Below, piece by piece: positions 35,148-43,971 of a DNA stretch of 64,000 bases. Made by a program: the position numbers and the translations under genes. The DNA is from Oceanobacillus oncorhynchi (GTDB lineage: Bacteria > Bacillota > Bacilli > Bacillales > Amphibacillaceae): contig NZ_CDGG01000001.1 in the NCBI RefSeq assembly GCF_000821065.1, forward strand, positions 1,612,001-1,676,000, written 5' to 3'. Every line of letters starts with the position of its first letter. Position 1 is the first letter of the stretch. The notes under the pieces are model-generated. The model saw only the letters and a list, made by a program, of their open reading frames with translations. It did not search any database and had not been told where the DNA came from.

Positions 35148-36155
35148 TTATTTTTTTCGAGACTTGATAAATCCGTCCACAGCATCCCACACTAAACCGA
35201 CAATAAACAGAATAAGGATCCAGAACGTGGATTGATTCCAAATCATGGTTACCGTATTAAATGTTTCAGAACCAGCCGTAACCACTCCGGCTTCTGCCAA
35301 TTGATTCATAAATTCAGGATTCCAAAAATCAGGCCCGCTAATCATAAATAGTACTGCTGCCATCGATACGACATTTACAATTGTTGTATAAGCAGCTAAC
35401 CTATACGTCCATTCCCCGGCGACGAGCTTCAGGCATTCTTTGATAATTCCAGATCCGAATATGAGAACAATGAACAATAAATAGGAGCCATAGGTCTGTT
35501 CATTTAAAAATGGAACAACACCGTTAAATTCATCCTGAAATACCCAAATTCCAAAGAACTCATTCGAAAAGGCGAGAAATACAATGATAATCGTGTAGAA
35601 AATAATTCCGATAATCGACTCACTGCGTTTGATTTGTCTCTTTTCATCTGGAATGGGAGGTAAGTCTGCAGGCTTCCATTCCTTCCCGATTAAATCTTTT
35701 TGTTTCATTCCACCGTACAGCTCACCAATAGCAAACCAAAATGTCGTCCAGCCGAAAGCCTGTGGAAGTTCTGTAACGGCAGAAACAATCATATCAATAA
35801 AATGATCTAAAATAGACATCGGCTCTAAAATAGTTTGGATGATAAATACAATACCTATCAAAGAACTTATAACAATGAGAACAATCTTAACTACTAAAAT
35901 ATAGGTATCAAAAAGCTCTGGGCCGATGATATATTTCTTTTTCCCTCGATATTTATCAGCTAATGACCTTGGACTGCCCAGCTCCAGCAGGATTTCTTCT
36001 ACATCGTTTTCTCTTCTGTTCCCTTGCCCGGATCGTTCCTCCAGCATATCCTCAATTAGCCCGCGCAGCTCAATAGCAATATCTTCACGCTGGGATTGAG
36101 GCAGCTTTTGCGTAACTGCATAAATATACCGGTTAATCATCTCCATTTTCGTCAC
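35148..36155 (-). CDS. HAAS-domain membrane protein, PadR partner
   Basis: The protein has 335 residues. The N-terminal ~75 residues (INRYIYAVTQKLPQSQREDI, then ELRGLIEDML, EEILLELGSPRSLADKYRG) form the HAAS signalling domain, which is usually encoded right after a PadR regulator. Six or more hydrophobic helices follow. It overlaps the PadR gene by 23 bases. HAAS proteins are thought to sequester or modulate their PadR partner at the membrane. The signal is unknown. Confidence 0.9.
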   Translation of the reverse strand: MTKMEMINRYIYAVTQKLPQSQREDIAIELRGLIEDMLEERSGQGNRRENDVEEILLELGSPRSLADKYRGKKKYIIGPELFDTYILVVKIVLIVISSLIGIVFIIQTILEPMSILDHFIDMIVSAVTELPQAFGWTTFWFAIGELYGGMKQKDLIGKEWKPADLPPIPDEKRQIKRSESIIGIIFYTIIIVFLAFSNEFFGIWVFQDEFNGVVPFLNEQTYGSYLLFIVLIFGSGIIKECLKLVAGEWTYRLAAYTTIVNVVSMAAVLFMISGPDFWNPEFMNQLAEAGVVTAGSETFNTVTMIWNQSTFWILILFIVGLVWDAVDGFIKSRKK

Positions 36156-36495
36156 CTCTCTTATTTTCTATTACCTGATCCATGCTGGCAGCAATGTTCT
36201 TCCATTCAACAACCAGTAAATCAAAGACTTCTTTTCCTGTTTTACTCAGTACGTAATATTTCCTCGGTCTCGATTCATTCGTGTCCCATGTACTATCTAA
36301 GAGTCCCTGTTTTTCCAGTCTCCTCAGCAGTGGATATAATGTGCCAGGTTCAACGTGTATTCCTTTTTCATGAAGCATTGTCACGAGAGAATAACCATAC
36401 TGCGGCTCTGAGAGCTGGCTTAATGCACCTATTGTAATGGTTCCTCTTCTCAATTCCTGCATGATTTTATCTAAATGTTCATTTGCATCCGCCAT
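36133..36495 (-). CDS. PadR-family transcriptional regulator
   Basis: The protein has 120 residues from ATG 36495, with AGGAGTTG upstream; the longer frame to 36531 has no ribosome site and runs into the operator. The winged helix includes LSQLSEPQYGYSLVTMLHEKG, VEPGTLYPLLRRLEKQGLL and SRPRKYYVLSKTG, with a short C-terminal helix (PadR subfamily 2). It is translationally coupled to the HAAS gene and probably represses both from the palindrome 23-43 bases upstream of the start. Confidence 0.93.
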   Translation of the reverse strand: MADANEHLDKIMQELRRGTITIGALSQLSEPQYGYSLVTMLHEKGIHVEPGTLYPLLRRLEKQGLLDSTWDTNESRPRKYYVLSKTGKEVFDLLVVEWKNIAASMDQVIENKRGDENGDD

Positions 36496-36517
36496 GTTAT
36501 CAACTCCTACTTTCATT

Positions 36518-36538
36518 ATAGTGTATGACACACACTAT
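36518..36538 (-). promoter_or_regulatory. PadR operator-like palindrome
   Basis: ATAGTGT ATG ACACACACTAT is a near-perfect inverted repeat located directly upstream of the PadR start on the minus strand. Its position over the expected -10 region fits autorepression. Confidence 0.55.
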
Positions 36539-36742
36539 TGTAAAGTGCATATTAAAGTTTGATACAAAATATTTTATTATAGATAATCCCTTATGAACAC
36601 TGATAAAAGGATGTTTCGTTTAAGAAGGTGATTCCGAATTGCACGAAAAGTGATATATTGTAAGAAGATTTGGTATAATTTAATTAGACAAATTTGTATT
36701 ATCATCACCATTCAAAATAACAGAAAAATAGGAGGATACGCT

Positions 36743-37279
36743 TTGGAATTTAAAACAGACAGGTTACTTATTAGACCATTTAATGTGGACGATTTAGAGG
36801 ATGTATTTCATATTTATCATAACGAAGCCACCTGTAAATATCTGTTGCATGAGAAGTGGACCGATGAAAATAAACAAGAGGAATTTCATAATAAGCTGGA
36901 GAATAATGTGCTTACAAAAGAAACTGCTTTAAATTTAGCAGTGGTAAGTGGCAATAAGGTGATTGGTGATTTATCTGTATGGTATACAGAGATGAAAGGT
37001 ACGGTTGAAATTGGTTACAGCTTTTCTCAAGAAGCTTCGGGAAAAGGCTATGCAACTGAAGCTGTGCGTGGTTTAGTGGAAAGACTGTTTAACACATTTG
37101 ATGTGCATCGTATCCAGGCAAATCTGGATGCGAGAAATGAAGCATCGCAAAAATTATGTGAGCGTATAGGGATGAGGAAAGAAGCGCATTTTATACAGGA
37201 TTTTTGGAATAAGGGTGAATGGACAGATAGCATTGTGTACGGAATGCTTTATTCAGATTTAGATGAAAAGCAGGTTTGA
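36743..37279 (+). CDS. GNAT N-acetyltransferase (RimJ/RimL type)
   Basis: The protein has 178 residues. The TTG start at 36743 lies seven bases after AGGAGG; the open frame from 36650 has no ribosome site. The acetyltransferase_3 layout is seen: LEFKTDRLLIRPFNVDDLEDVF at the start, VEIGYSFSQEASGKGYATEA with the acetyl-CoA pyrophosphate loop near residue 100, and NEASQKLCERIGMRKEAHF near 140. Members acetylate protein N-termini, antibiotics or small amines; the substrate here is unknown. Confidence 0.88.
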   Translation: MEFKTDRLLIRPFNVDDLEDVFHIYHNEATCKYLLHEKWTDENKQEEFHNKLENNVLTKETALNLAVVSGNKVIGDLSVWYTEMKGTVEIGYSFSQEASGKGYATEAVRGLVERLFNTFDVHRIQANLDARNEASQKLCERIGMRKEAHFIQDFWNKGEWTDSIVYGMLYSDLDEKQV

Positions 37280-37371
37280 TAGTCCTTTTCATTTGGAGGA
37301 AAAGACAAATTTTTTGTTACGGGAAGTATGTATGAATAATCCGTTTGAAAAATTAGAAGAGAGGTGCTTTA

Positions 37372-37725
37372 ATGGATAGTCCTATCCTCAAACAGATTGG
37401 AACCGTGTTTATCCCGGTAAGTGATATCGAAAAAGCAAGAGACTGGTATTGTGATATTTTAGGATTACATGCAGATGGAGAAATCCTTTTTGGTCATCTT
37501 TATGTTATCCCTATGAAGGGCGCGGGAATTGTGTTGGATAGTAAAATATACGCAAAGGATAAAACTTTTAAAACACCGGCATTTCACCTGAATACTAATA
37601 ATATTGAAGAAGCATTTCAATATATGAAAGATAAACAGGTGCATTTGCTTACAGAGATAGAGCATCATCATTATTTTAATTTTAAAGATCCGGACGGGAA
37701 TATCCTGATGATTAGTAAATGTTAA
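37372..37725 (+). CDS. VOC-superfamily protein (glyoxalase/bleomycin resistance fold)
   Basis: The protein has 117 residues and AGAGAGGTG before the ATG. One VOC module pair is visible: IGTVFIPVSDIEKARDWYCDILGL at the N-terminus and HYFNFKDPDGNILMI at the C-terminus, the latter with the usual DPDGN turn and a Glu/Asn position. A metal-binding His may be in FHLNTNN. It could be a small-molecule lyase, isomerase or binding protein. A terminator follows. Confidence 0.85.
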   Translation: MDSPILKQIGTVFIPVSDIEKARDWYCDILGLHADGEILFGHLYVIPMKGAGIVLDSKIYAKDKTFKTPAFHLNTNNIEEAFQYMKDKQVHLLTEIEHHHYFNFKDPDGNILMISKC

Positions 37726-37731
37726 TTCCAA

Positions 37732-37775
37732 AAAGCAAACTGCCCTTTGAAAAGAGCGGTTTGCTTTATTTTTTT
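37732..37775. terminator. Terminator between convergent genes
   Basis: The arms AAAGCAAACTGC and GCGGTTTGCTTT pair with one wobble around a short loop, followed by ATTTTTTT. It lies just after the VOC gene stop. Confidence 0.8.
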
Positions 37776-37877
37776 ATATTGAAATGGCGCATCATAATCC
37801 GATTCATTTTATAAATTTCAGGAGCTTTTCCTTTATCGGAGCGCAGCTGTCTGTTAATGCTGGTCTGTTTTCTGTGC

Positions 37878-38333
37878 TTATGCTGACTTAAAGCCTTTCT
37901 TAATAACATTCACTAGGGAGCCGGCTGCTCCTGTGATTGCGCCTATTACGATGCCGGTTGTGACGCTGCTGAAGAATGCAAATGTACGAGCAATAATATT
38001 TACTGCTGACTGTGGCAGGTCACTTAAGTTACCGCCAAATTGAATAGGTGTGTCTAAAGCAGTAGTCCAAAGAATTTGGTGAACGATTGCTAAAAATATC
38101 CCGTAGAAAAACCCAATGAGTAATAAAGATAAAAAGGGTTTTTCCACCTTTTTTAAAACAATAAACAGAATCCATATAATAATCGGTGCAAAGACCAAGA
38201 TGCTGTTAATCCAACTTCCCTCCTCCACCATGGATAAATCGTGTAAAACGACGCGGGGAACGCCTAACAGAGAAAGCAATAGTAAAGTAAGCACCGGTAT
38301 ACCTAAATAATCATTTATTTTATGAATGGTCAT
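37878..38333 (-). CDS. Hypothetical four-helix membrane protein
   Basis: The protein has 151 residues from ATG 38333 with AAGGAGC upstream. Four hydrophobic helices lie at roughly 12-30, 42-62, 68-90 and 115-145, the last ending in a Gly-rich TTGIVIGAITGAAGS segment and a basic tail. I do not recognise the family. It stands alone between two terminators. Confidence 0.6.
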   Translation of the reverse strand: MTIHKINDYLGIPVLTLLLLSLLGVPRVVLHDLSMVEEGSWINSILVFAPIIIWILFIVLKKVEKPFLSLLLIGFFYGIFLAIVHQILWTTALDTPIQFGGNLSDLPQSAVNIIARTFAFFSSVTTGIVIGAITGAAGSLVNVIKKGFKSA

Positions 38334-38495
38334 CAAATAAGCTCCTTTCTATTTTGTTATCATACTTTTTTCGCTTACAATTCATATACTAAGAGTAATA
38401 TCTTAAAGAAATCTAAATCATTTATTAAATTTTTATTAAAAGAACGGGTAATAAAATAAGGCGTTTATTTTTAGTTTGAATAGAGGAGGGATAGG

Positions 38496-38636
38496 ATGAT
38501 TATCGGAGGTTTGACGTGTTTGGGAATCGGTGTTGGTTTATTTACAGGAAATGTTGCTGCGGGAACCATGATAGGAATAGGACTGGGCTTGGTGGGAGAA
38601 GCGCTATTTCATAGATACGGAAGGCAATCAGAATAG
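38496..38636 (+). CDS. Small glycine-zipper membrane peptide (46 aa)
   Basis: ATG 38496 follows GAGGAGGGA. The peptide alternates glycine and hydrophobic residues (GGLTCLGIGVGLFTG, TMIGIGLGLVGEAL) over almost its whole length and ends HRYGRQSE. It probably makes a helical hairpin with glycine-zipper packing. Its function is unknown. The strong ribosome site and a following terminator support a real gene. Confidence 0.6.
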   Translation: MIIGGLTCLGIGVGLFTGNVAAGTMIGIGLGLVGEALFHRYGRQSE

Positions 38637-38667
38637 GAAAAGGCGTAATAAAAGAGATTGTATATAC

Positions 38668-38709
38668 AAAAAGCAAAGGAATCCAGACTAGAAACTCCTT
38701 TGCTTTTTT
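38668..38709. terminator. Bidirectional terminator
   Basis: The arms AAAAAGCAAAGGA (38668-38680) and TCCTTTGCTTTTT (38696-38708) are perfect with U-runs on both strands. It serves the small membrane peptide gene and the YjzC gene. Confidence 0.88.
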
Positions 38710-38712
38710 GAA

Positions 38713-38928
38713 TTAATTCGTACTTCTGCTATTTCGCGGGCTTGGATGGGACTGGCTGCGTTTGTTTTTCCAAACACGGTCGTTGTTCTTCGTTCCTGGA
38801 AACTTTTCCCCAGCTTTCATCGAAACCTGCTGCGGGTCTTCTACATTGCTGCCTGTTTCACCAACTTCAATATAGATCCCGTTATTGGGAGCCTTTTCTC
38901 CACCCTTGAACTGACTGATTTCACCCAT
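38713..38928 (-). CDS. yjzC: YjzC family small protein
   Basis: The protein has 71 residues from ATG 38928 behind AGGAGGT. The core FKGGEKAPNNGIYIEVGETGSNV, then a VSMKAGEKFP segment, is the YjzC signature; the C-terminus is a basic, Ser/Asn-rich extension. The family is small, soluble and of unknown function in Bacillaceae. It is single, closed by a terminator. Confidence 0.88.
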   Translation of the reverse strand: MGEISQFKGGEKAPNNGIYIEVGETGSNVEDPQQVSMKAGEKFPGTKNNDRVWKNKRSQSHPSPRNSRSTN

Positions 38929-39097
38929 TATAGATACCTCCTTCAGGCATTTCAAGCTTATTATGCGGAAATATGAATGTATCTATGAATGGAAAATTTA
39001 ACAATGTACGCTCTTTTTCTGGAGTGCAGCGATGGTGTTGCAGAGGAAATTAACGGAAAAATCTGCTGCTGGGGAGAACAAAAAGGCTTCTTTCGAT

Positions 39098-39766
39098 TCA
39101 CCACAGATTCCATGGAAATTTATTTGGCGGCTGAGATTGTACTTTTATTTCTTCTTTTTTAGTAGGATGTTCTACGGCAAGTGTTTCTGACCATAAAGCA
39201 ATCTGTTCGCCAGTCTGGTTCCATTTTTCTCCGTATTTTTGATCGCCGTAAAGCGGCAAATTGCGGGAGGAGAGCTGTACACGAATTTGATGCGGTCTGC
39301 CGGTGTGCAGTTTAATGGAAAGGAGGCTTAAATTTTTTTTGCTCCCAATTACTTCATACTCTAACTTCGCTTTTTTGGCATCTTTATGATTTGCGTGCGT
39401 TGTATATACCTTGTTTTCATGTTTATCTTTGACTAAATGATCTTCTAATAAAGCTTGCTTTTTATCAGGCACTCCCCGCACAACTGCCAAATATTTCTTT
39501 TCTACATCCTGCCGGCGAATGGCATCAGATAGACGGGAGGCTGCTTTAGATGTTTTCGAAAATACCATGACACCTCCTGCAGGGCGGTCCAGGCGATGAA
39601 CCAGCGCCAGGTAAACATTGCCTGGTTTTTGATAACGTATTTTTATATCCTCCTTCAAGAAATTCAGCAAATCCTGATCCTTTGACTGGTCCTCCTGTAC
39701 AGGCACATTGACAGGCTTTTCTACAAAAAGTAAATGATTATCCTCATAAAGGATTGGAACATTCAT
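39098..39766 (-). CDS. RluA-family RNA pseudouridine synthase
   Basis: The protein has 222 residues. The catalytic motif HRLDRPAGGVMVFSKT carries the essential Asp, preceded by ILYEDNHLLFVEKP and followed by LHTGRPHQIRVQLS and YGDQKYG, all RluA-family marks. There is no N-terminal S4 domain, so this is the short form seen in several Bacilli paralogues. It converts uridine to pseudouridine in rRNA or tRNA; the target site cannot be told. It diverges from the guanine deaminase gene. Confidence 0.92.
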   Translation of the reverse strand: MNVPILYEDNHLLFVEKPVNVPVQEDQSKDQDLLNFLKEDIKIRYQKPGNVYLALVHRLDRPAGGVMVFSKTSKAASRLSDAIRRQDVEKKYLAVVRGVPDKKQALLEDHLVKDKHENKVYTTHANHKDAKKAKLEYEVIGSKKNLSLLSIKLHTGRPHQIRVQLSSRNLPLYGDQKYGEKWNQTGEQIALWSETLAVEHPTKKEEIKVQSQPPNKFPWNLW

Positions 39767-39934
39767 GGGTAATATCTCCTTTATTTCAATACTGAGGCAA
39801 TGATAACACAGCAGTTTTTTTTATCAAGGGGTCGGGCATGATAGGATGAGTAAAAGCTGATATGTTATAATGGTGAATGCGTTTTCAATATGTGTAGGAT
39901 GGAGACAATTTATGAACAAAATGGAGGGTTACTT

Positions 39935-40402
39935 GTGGGTAATAAGAAATGGATGGAAAAGGCAGTGGAAATTGCCCTGGAAAGTGCAGTTGCGGGCGGC
40001 GGTCCATTTGGAGCGATTGTTGTAAAGGGTGGAGAAATTATCAGTACGGGAAATAATCAAGTCACAGCAGCGAATGATCCCACAGCTCATGCAGAGGTGC
40101 AGGCGATTCGGGAAGCGTGCCAGAAACTGGGCAGTTTCCAATTAACGGATTGTGAAATCTATACCAGCTGTGAGCCATGTCCCATGTGTATTGGCGCCAT
40201 TTATTGGGCCAGGCCAGAGGCGGTTTATTATGCGGCTTCTAAAACAGAAGCTGCAGAAGCAGGGTTTGATGATCATTTTATTTATGAGCAAATTGCACTT
40301 CCTGTAGAAGAGCGTGATATCGAGATGATGCAGGTTCGCCCGGATAAGTACGATAAACCATTTCAAATCTGGAAAGACGCTGAGAATAGAATGGACTATT
40401 AA
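39935..40402 (+). CDS. guaD: Guanine deaminase (cytidine-deaminase fold)
   Basis: The protein has 155 residues, the usual GuaD size, with the GTG start at 39935 six bases after GGAGGG; the frame from 39890 has no ribosome site. The zinc site is HAEVQAIR with TSCEPCPMC, and the proton-shuttle Glu is in HAE. The C-terminal YYAASKTEAAEAGFDDHFIYEQI segment, including the domain-swapped tail, matches Bacillus guanine deaminase. It converts guanine to xanthine and ammonia in purine salvage and nitrogen use. Confidence 0.9.
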   Translation: MGNKKWMEKAVEIALESAVAGGGPFGAIVVKGGEIISTGNNQVTAANDPTAHAEVQAIREACQKLGSFQLTDCEIYTSCEPCPMCIGAIYWARPEAVYYAASKTEAAEAGFDDHFIYEQIALPVEERDIEMMQVRPDKYDKPFQIWKDAENRMDY

Positions 40403-40672
40403 ACCAGATAAGGAACAAACAGTGATGATTATAAGATGGATGCAAAAGGCTTGTATATAAAGCTTCCCGATATAATAAATCAATCGTTTGTTTGATTTTT
40501 AAATGTGCCGGATTCTTCACAAATTAGGGATGATTGTAGCGGTAATGCATGATTAGAAGGTTTTGATTGTACCAGCATATGGCTTGTTTATATCTGCGAT
40601 TATGGTATATTGAGAAGCCAAAGAGATTTCATTTGGGAAAATAAAAGACACCCATGTGCAGGAGGCTATAAG

Positions 40673-41272
40673 TTGGAAGAGAATGTATTCAATCGAATGG
40701 CAAAAAAATATGACACAGAAGAACGAATAGAGCTGGCAACGGTGATAGCCGATGAGATAAAGAAAAGCATAGCTGAGAAGCAATATCACTCCATATTGGA
40801 TTATGGCGGTGGAACGGGATTAGTGGCTTTTCAACTGGCTGACCGCTTTGAGAAGGGATGGATTGTGGATGCTTCGGAGGAAATGATTCAAGTTGCGCAA
40901 GCTAAAATAGAACAGCAGCAATTAAAGCATTTTAAAGCGATGGAATGTAATTTAGCAGAAGAAGATAACTTGGATGTGTATGCAGATATCATCATCCTAT
41001 CGTTGGTTTTGCTGCATGTGCCAGATATAGAAACACTTCTGCAAAAATTAAGTACGCGCCTAAACCCAAATGGAATACTTATTATTGCCGATTTTGATAA
41101 AAATGAAAAGATACAGCATCCCAAAGTGCATAATGGCTTCACAGAAGCAGAAATAAATCAAGCATTGAATCACGCAGGTCTTCGAGATACAGAAATGCAT
41201 ACATTTCATCATGGAAGCAATATTTTCATGAATCAGGACGCTTCATTATTTATTGCGACGGGTAAAAAGTAA
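40673..41272 (+). CDS. Class I SAM-dependent methyltransferase
   Basis: The protein has 199 residues. TTG 40673 lies seven bases after AGGAGG; the frame from 40610 is without support. Motif I is ILDYGGGTGLVAFQLA, the ribose-binding Asp is in WIVDASEEMI, and post-motif strands ADIIILSLVLLHVPDIETLLQ and LNPNGILIIADFDKN are typical. The substrate is unknown; the small size and GGGTG loop fit small-molecule methyltransferases. A terminator closes the gene. Confidence 0.88.
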   Translation: MEENVFNRMAKKYDTEERIELATVIADEIKKSIAEKQYHSILDYGGGTGLVAFQLADRFEKGWIVDASEEMIQVAQAKIEQQQLKHFKAMECNLAEEDNLDVYADIIILSLVLLHVPDIETLLQKLSTRLNPNGILIIADFDKNEKIQHPKVHNGFTEAEINQALNHAGLRDTEMHTFHHGSNIFMNQDASLFIATGKK

Positions 41273-41278
41273 ATTTAA

Positions 41279-41314
41279 AAAGGGCAATGAGAATAGTATC
41301 TCGCTGCCCTTTAT
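41279..41314. terminator. Terminator between convergent genes
   Basis: The arms AAAGGGCAATGAGA and TCTCGCTGCCCTTT pair with one mismatch around a short loop. It follows the methyltransferase stop by six bases and faces the DMT gene. Confidence 0.8.
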
Positions 41315-41358
41315 TCAGCTGTATGATGAAAAATTAAATAAATGAAATCATTACGTTT

Positions 41359-42258
41359 TTAAAGTGTAGCTCTCACGGCAGTTTTATTCTTCCGGTTAGC
41401 TGCTCTGGATGAACCAATCAATATCGCAATCCCCATAATCAAAAGAAAGATACCCAGCCAGGCAGTCGTATTTAAGCTCTCTCCTAACAGAAATACCCCT
41501 AATAATGCTGCTGTTAACGGCTCTGCTAAAGCAAGAGTAACCGCAGTCGAAGAAGAAACGTTAGCCAACCCTTTGGCGAAAAGAAAATAGGCTATGCCTG
41601 TAGCTACAACACCTAGTTGAATACTGACGCCGATACCCTGCAAGCTCGCCACCCATGACATATCAAAAATAAATAGGAATGGAGCTAAGAAAATCGCACT
41701 TATTGTAAAAATGATTGCAACCACGTTTAAGGAAGAGAATTTTTGAACCATATCTCTGCTTGCGAGGGTGTAGCTGGCAAAGGTAAGTCCTGCACCTAAA
41801 GCCATCACGACACCGACTGGATCAACATACGTGGATTCTCTGTTGGTAAATAACAGGATACAGCCGGAAATGGAGAGGAAAGTAGACACCCACCAAATTT
41901 TTGACGGACGAGCTTTAAAAAATATCCATTCCAGAAGCCCTGATAAAATTGGCGCGCTCCCGATGGCTACAACGGTTCCGATAGCTACGCCAGTGACGGT
42001 GACAGCGGTAAAAAATAACGGCTGATATAAAGCCATGCTTAAAGCAGCTAACACCGTAGCTTTGATGGGCCAATTTTTTAGTTCTAATTTGCCGAATAGA
42101 AGGACAAGTGATAATAAAAAGAGTCCTCCTACTGCTAAACGAATCGTCCCAATCGCAATAGGATGGGCATTTTCTGGTGCAAAAGCCTGTACTGTCCCAG
42201 TTGTTCCCCAAAGTACAGCAGCAAAAAGAATAAGAAAGGCAGAAAGTTTTCCTTGCAT
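41359..42258 (-). CDS. EamA/DMT-family exporter
   Basis: The protein has 299 residues from ATG 42258 with GGAGTG upstream; the longer frame runs into the AraC gene end. Ten helices in two EamA repeats are present, beginning ILFAAVLWGTTGTVQAFAP and, in the second half, ASYTLASRDMVQKFSSLNV and TALLGVFLLGESLNTTAWLG. The tail is basic. It lies 91 bases downstream of an AraC-type regulator on the same strand, probably as its target. The substrate is unknown. Confidence 0.9.
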   Translation of the reverse strand: MQGKLSAFLILFAAVLWGTTGTVQAFAPENAHPIAIGTIRLAVGGLFLLSLVLLFGKLELKNWPIKATVLAALSMALYQPLFFTAVTVTGVAIGTVVAIGSAPILSGLLEWIFFKARPSKIWWVSTFLSISGCILLFTNRESTYVDPVGVVMALGAGLTFASYTLASRDMVQKFSSLNVVAIIFTISAIFLAPFLFIFDMSWVASLQGIGVSIQLGVVATGIAYFLFAKGLANVSSSTAVTLALAEPLTAALLGVFLLGESLNTTAWLGIFLLIMGIAILIGSSRAANRKNKTAVRATL

Positions 42259-42349
42259 CGATTTCACTCCGAAATAAAAGAATATATACCCATCATAGAT
42301 AAAGACTGTTCTTTTTTCTATACTGAGTTTCATATACTTTTTACCTTCT

Positions 42350-43042
42350 TTAAAGAAATCTATATTTGTTTGGCGCCATTCCTTTATGTTTAGCAAACCA
42401 TCTTGTAAAGGAAGAGGCATTCTCGAAGCCTAATTCCTCGCTAATTCGGGATATGGACAATCTGGTTGAAAGCAATAAATGCTCCGCCTCCTGTAAACGC
42501 AGGTCTAAAATGTAGGCTTGCGGGCTTTTGCCAGTTCTTTTCTTAAACCATTCCGAGTAATAAACAGGGTGATAATGCTCTATTTTTGCCAGCGTTTCCA
42601 ATCGAATCGGCTCCTTAAAATGGTTGTGAATATAGTCTATGGAAGGAGGATTGGAAGTCTGCAGTTTTTTGGTTACATAGCGGGTCAAATCGGTTAAGGC
42701 AGAGATATTGTCCTTTGCGTCCGCCTCTTCCAATAGTAAATACCGGATTGCATTCCATTGTTTATCCAGTTTGATATGCATACTTTCCGTATCACTGGGC
42801 AAATATCGCAGCGGTATATCCAATATTAGAAATTCATTTCTGTCAATAGAGCGGTAATGATGCTGGAAGTTTGGCGGCAGATAGAATCCGCAATCCGCTT
42901 TCAGATGAAGTTCCTGTTGATTTGTTTGGATATCCAGGGAGCCTTGTAAAGAGAAAAGAAACTGTCCGAAGGCATGCTGATGCGAATGAAATTCTTTTGA
43001 ATAGGTTCTTTTTTCACAGATGATCTGGCTGTTTCTTTCCAT
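42350..43042 (-). CDS. AraC-family regulator with N-terminal cupin domain
   Basis: The protein has 230 residues and a GGGAGAA ribosome site. The N-terminal cupin-like sensor (~10-90, with HSHQHAFGQFLFSLQGSL) precedes the AraC DNA-binding domain (~135-230) with two helix-turn-helix units: ETLAKIEHYHPVYYSEWFKKRTG and LSISRISEELGFENASSFTRWFAKHKG. The compact form is typical of regulators of adjacent exporters. It is co-oriented with the DMT exporter gene just downstream. Confidence 0.9.
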   Translation of the reverse strand: MERNSQIICEKRTYSKEFHSHQHAFGQFLFSLQGSLDIQTNQQELHLKADCGFYLPPNFQHHYRSIDRNEFLILDIPLRYLPSDTESMHIKLDKQWNAIRYLLLEEADAKDNISALTDLTRYVTKKLQTSNPPSIDYIHNHFKEPIRLETLAKIEHYHPVYYSEWFKKRTGKSPQAYILDLRLQEAEHLLLSTRLSISRISEELGFENASSFTRWFAKHKGMAPNKYRFL

Positions 43043-43099
43043 TTTATTTTCTCCCTTCAGAGTTAAATTTAAAATATCTTACCATTAATTTATCAAAAA

Positions 43100-43820
43100 A
43101 AGGAGAGAAAACTCTCTCTTCAAGCGCGCAGAGGTAAGGGGGAGATGAATCTCCCATGTACAAAAGATTGCTTTGGAGTGTCTCAATTGTTCAACATCGA
43201 ATCGAACAAACGTTCCAAAAACATCCTTCTTCTGATATAATAGACAGGAGGAGGTAAGAAGCCATGAAAGTAAAAAAAGCATTTCGTTTTCGTATCTATC
43301 CGAACAAAAAACAAATCACCTTCATCCATAAGACAATCGGCTGCTAATAAAAGAAAAGACATGTTAGATAAAATCTCCACCGAGATAATCAAAAACCACG
43401 ATATCATCGGAATAGAAGATTTGTCTGTGATAAACATGTTGAAAAATCATAATCTTGCAAAAGCTATTAGCGATGTATCCTGGTCAACGTTCCGAACGAT
43501 GCTGGAATATAAAGCGGCTTGGTATGGAAAGCAGGTTGTTGTAGTTTCGAAAAGCTATCCATCCAGTCAGTTATGTTCTCATTGTGGACACCAAAACAAA
43601 GACGTTAAAAATCTTGCTTTGCGTGCATGGACGTGTGATATCTGTCAATGCCATCACCAAAGAGATATTAACGCAAGCAGGAATCTTCGTAAAGAAGCAT
43701 TACGATTAACCGCAGGGACTGCGGGGATAGCCTAATCCATAACTGACCGGTAGGTTGGTGTTCTTAGGAATCTCCCACTTCAAGCAACCTTGAAGATTGG
43801 TAAGTGGGGGTAGTTCAAGA
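43100..43820 (+). mobile_element. Internally deleted IS200/IS605-family element (TnpB type)
   Basis: A left-end hairpin (GGGAGAT/ATCTCCC, 43140-43155) lies upstream of a truncated TnpB. The right end after the gene carries CCCACTT/AAGTGGG (43774-43808) and finishes TAGTTCAAG, the usual subterminal hairpin arrangement of these elements. No TnpA transposase is present. The ends are approximate. The 3' part of such elements normally also encodes the guide RNA used by TnpB. Confidence 0.75.
43264..43735 (+). pseudogene. TnpB (RNA-guided nuclease) with large internal deletion
   Basis: After AGGAGG the frame reads [17 protein letters not shown], the TnpB N-terminus, and stops after 27 codons at 43345. 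A second frame then gives the last ~130 residues: [11 protein letters not shown] with the RuvC-II Glu, the zinc finger CSHCGHQNK and CDICQC, and the RuvC-III Asp in [10 protein letters not shown]. About 200 central residues, including the RuvC-I Asp, are gone and the frame is shifted. The product cannot be an active nuclease. Confidence 0.88.
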
Positions 43821-43971
43821 TATGGTAAATGAATTCATCCGAAAGTATACTACACCAGGCTAATGGACTTTCTGCAGTATTCCTTCTAAATTTACCTCAA
43901 AAAATTAACTTCATAATGAATTTGATTTAAGATAGAAATGAAAAGGCTATTTCAACTGAAAGGACTGAACT

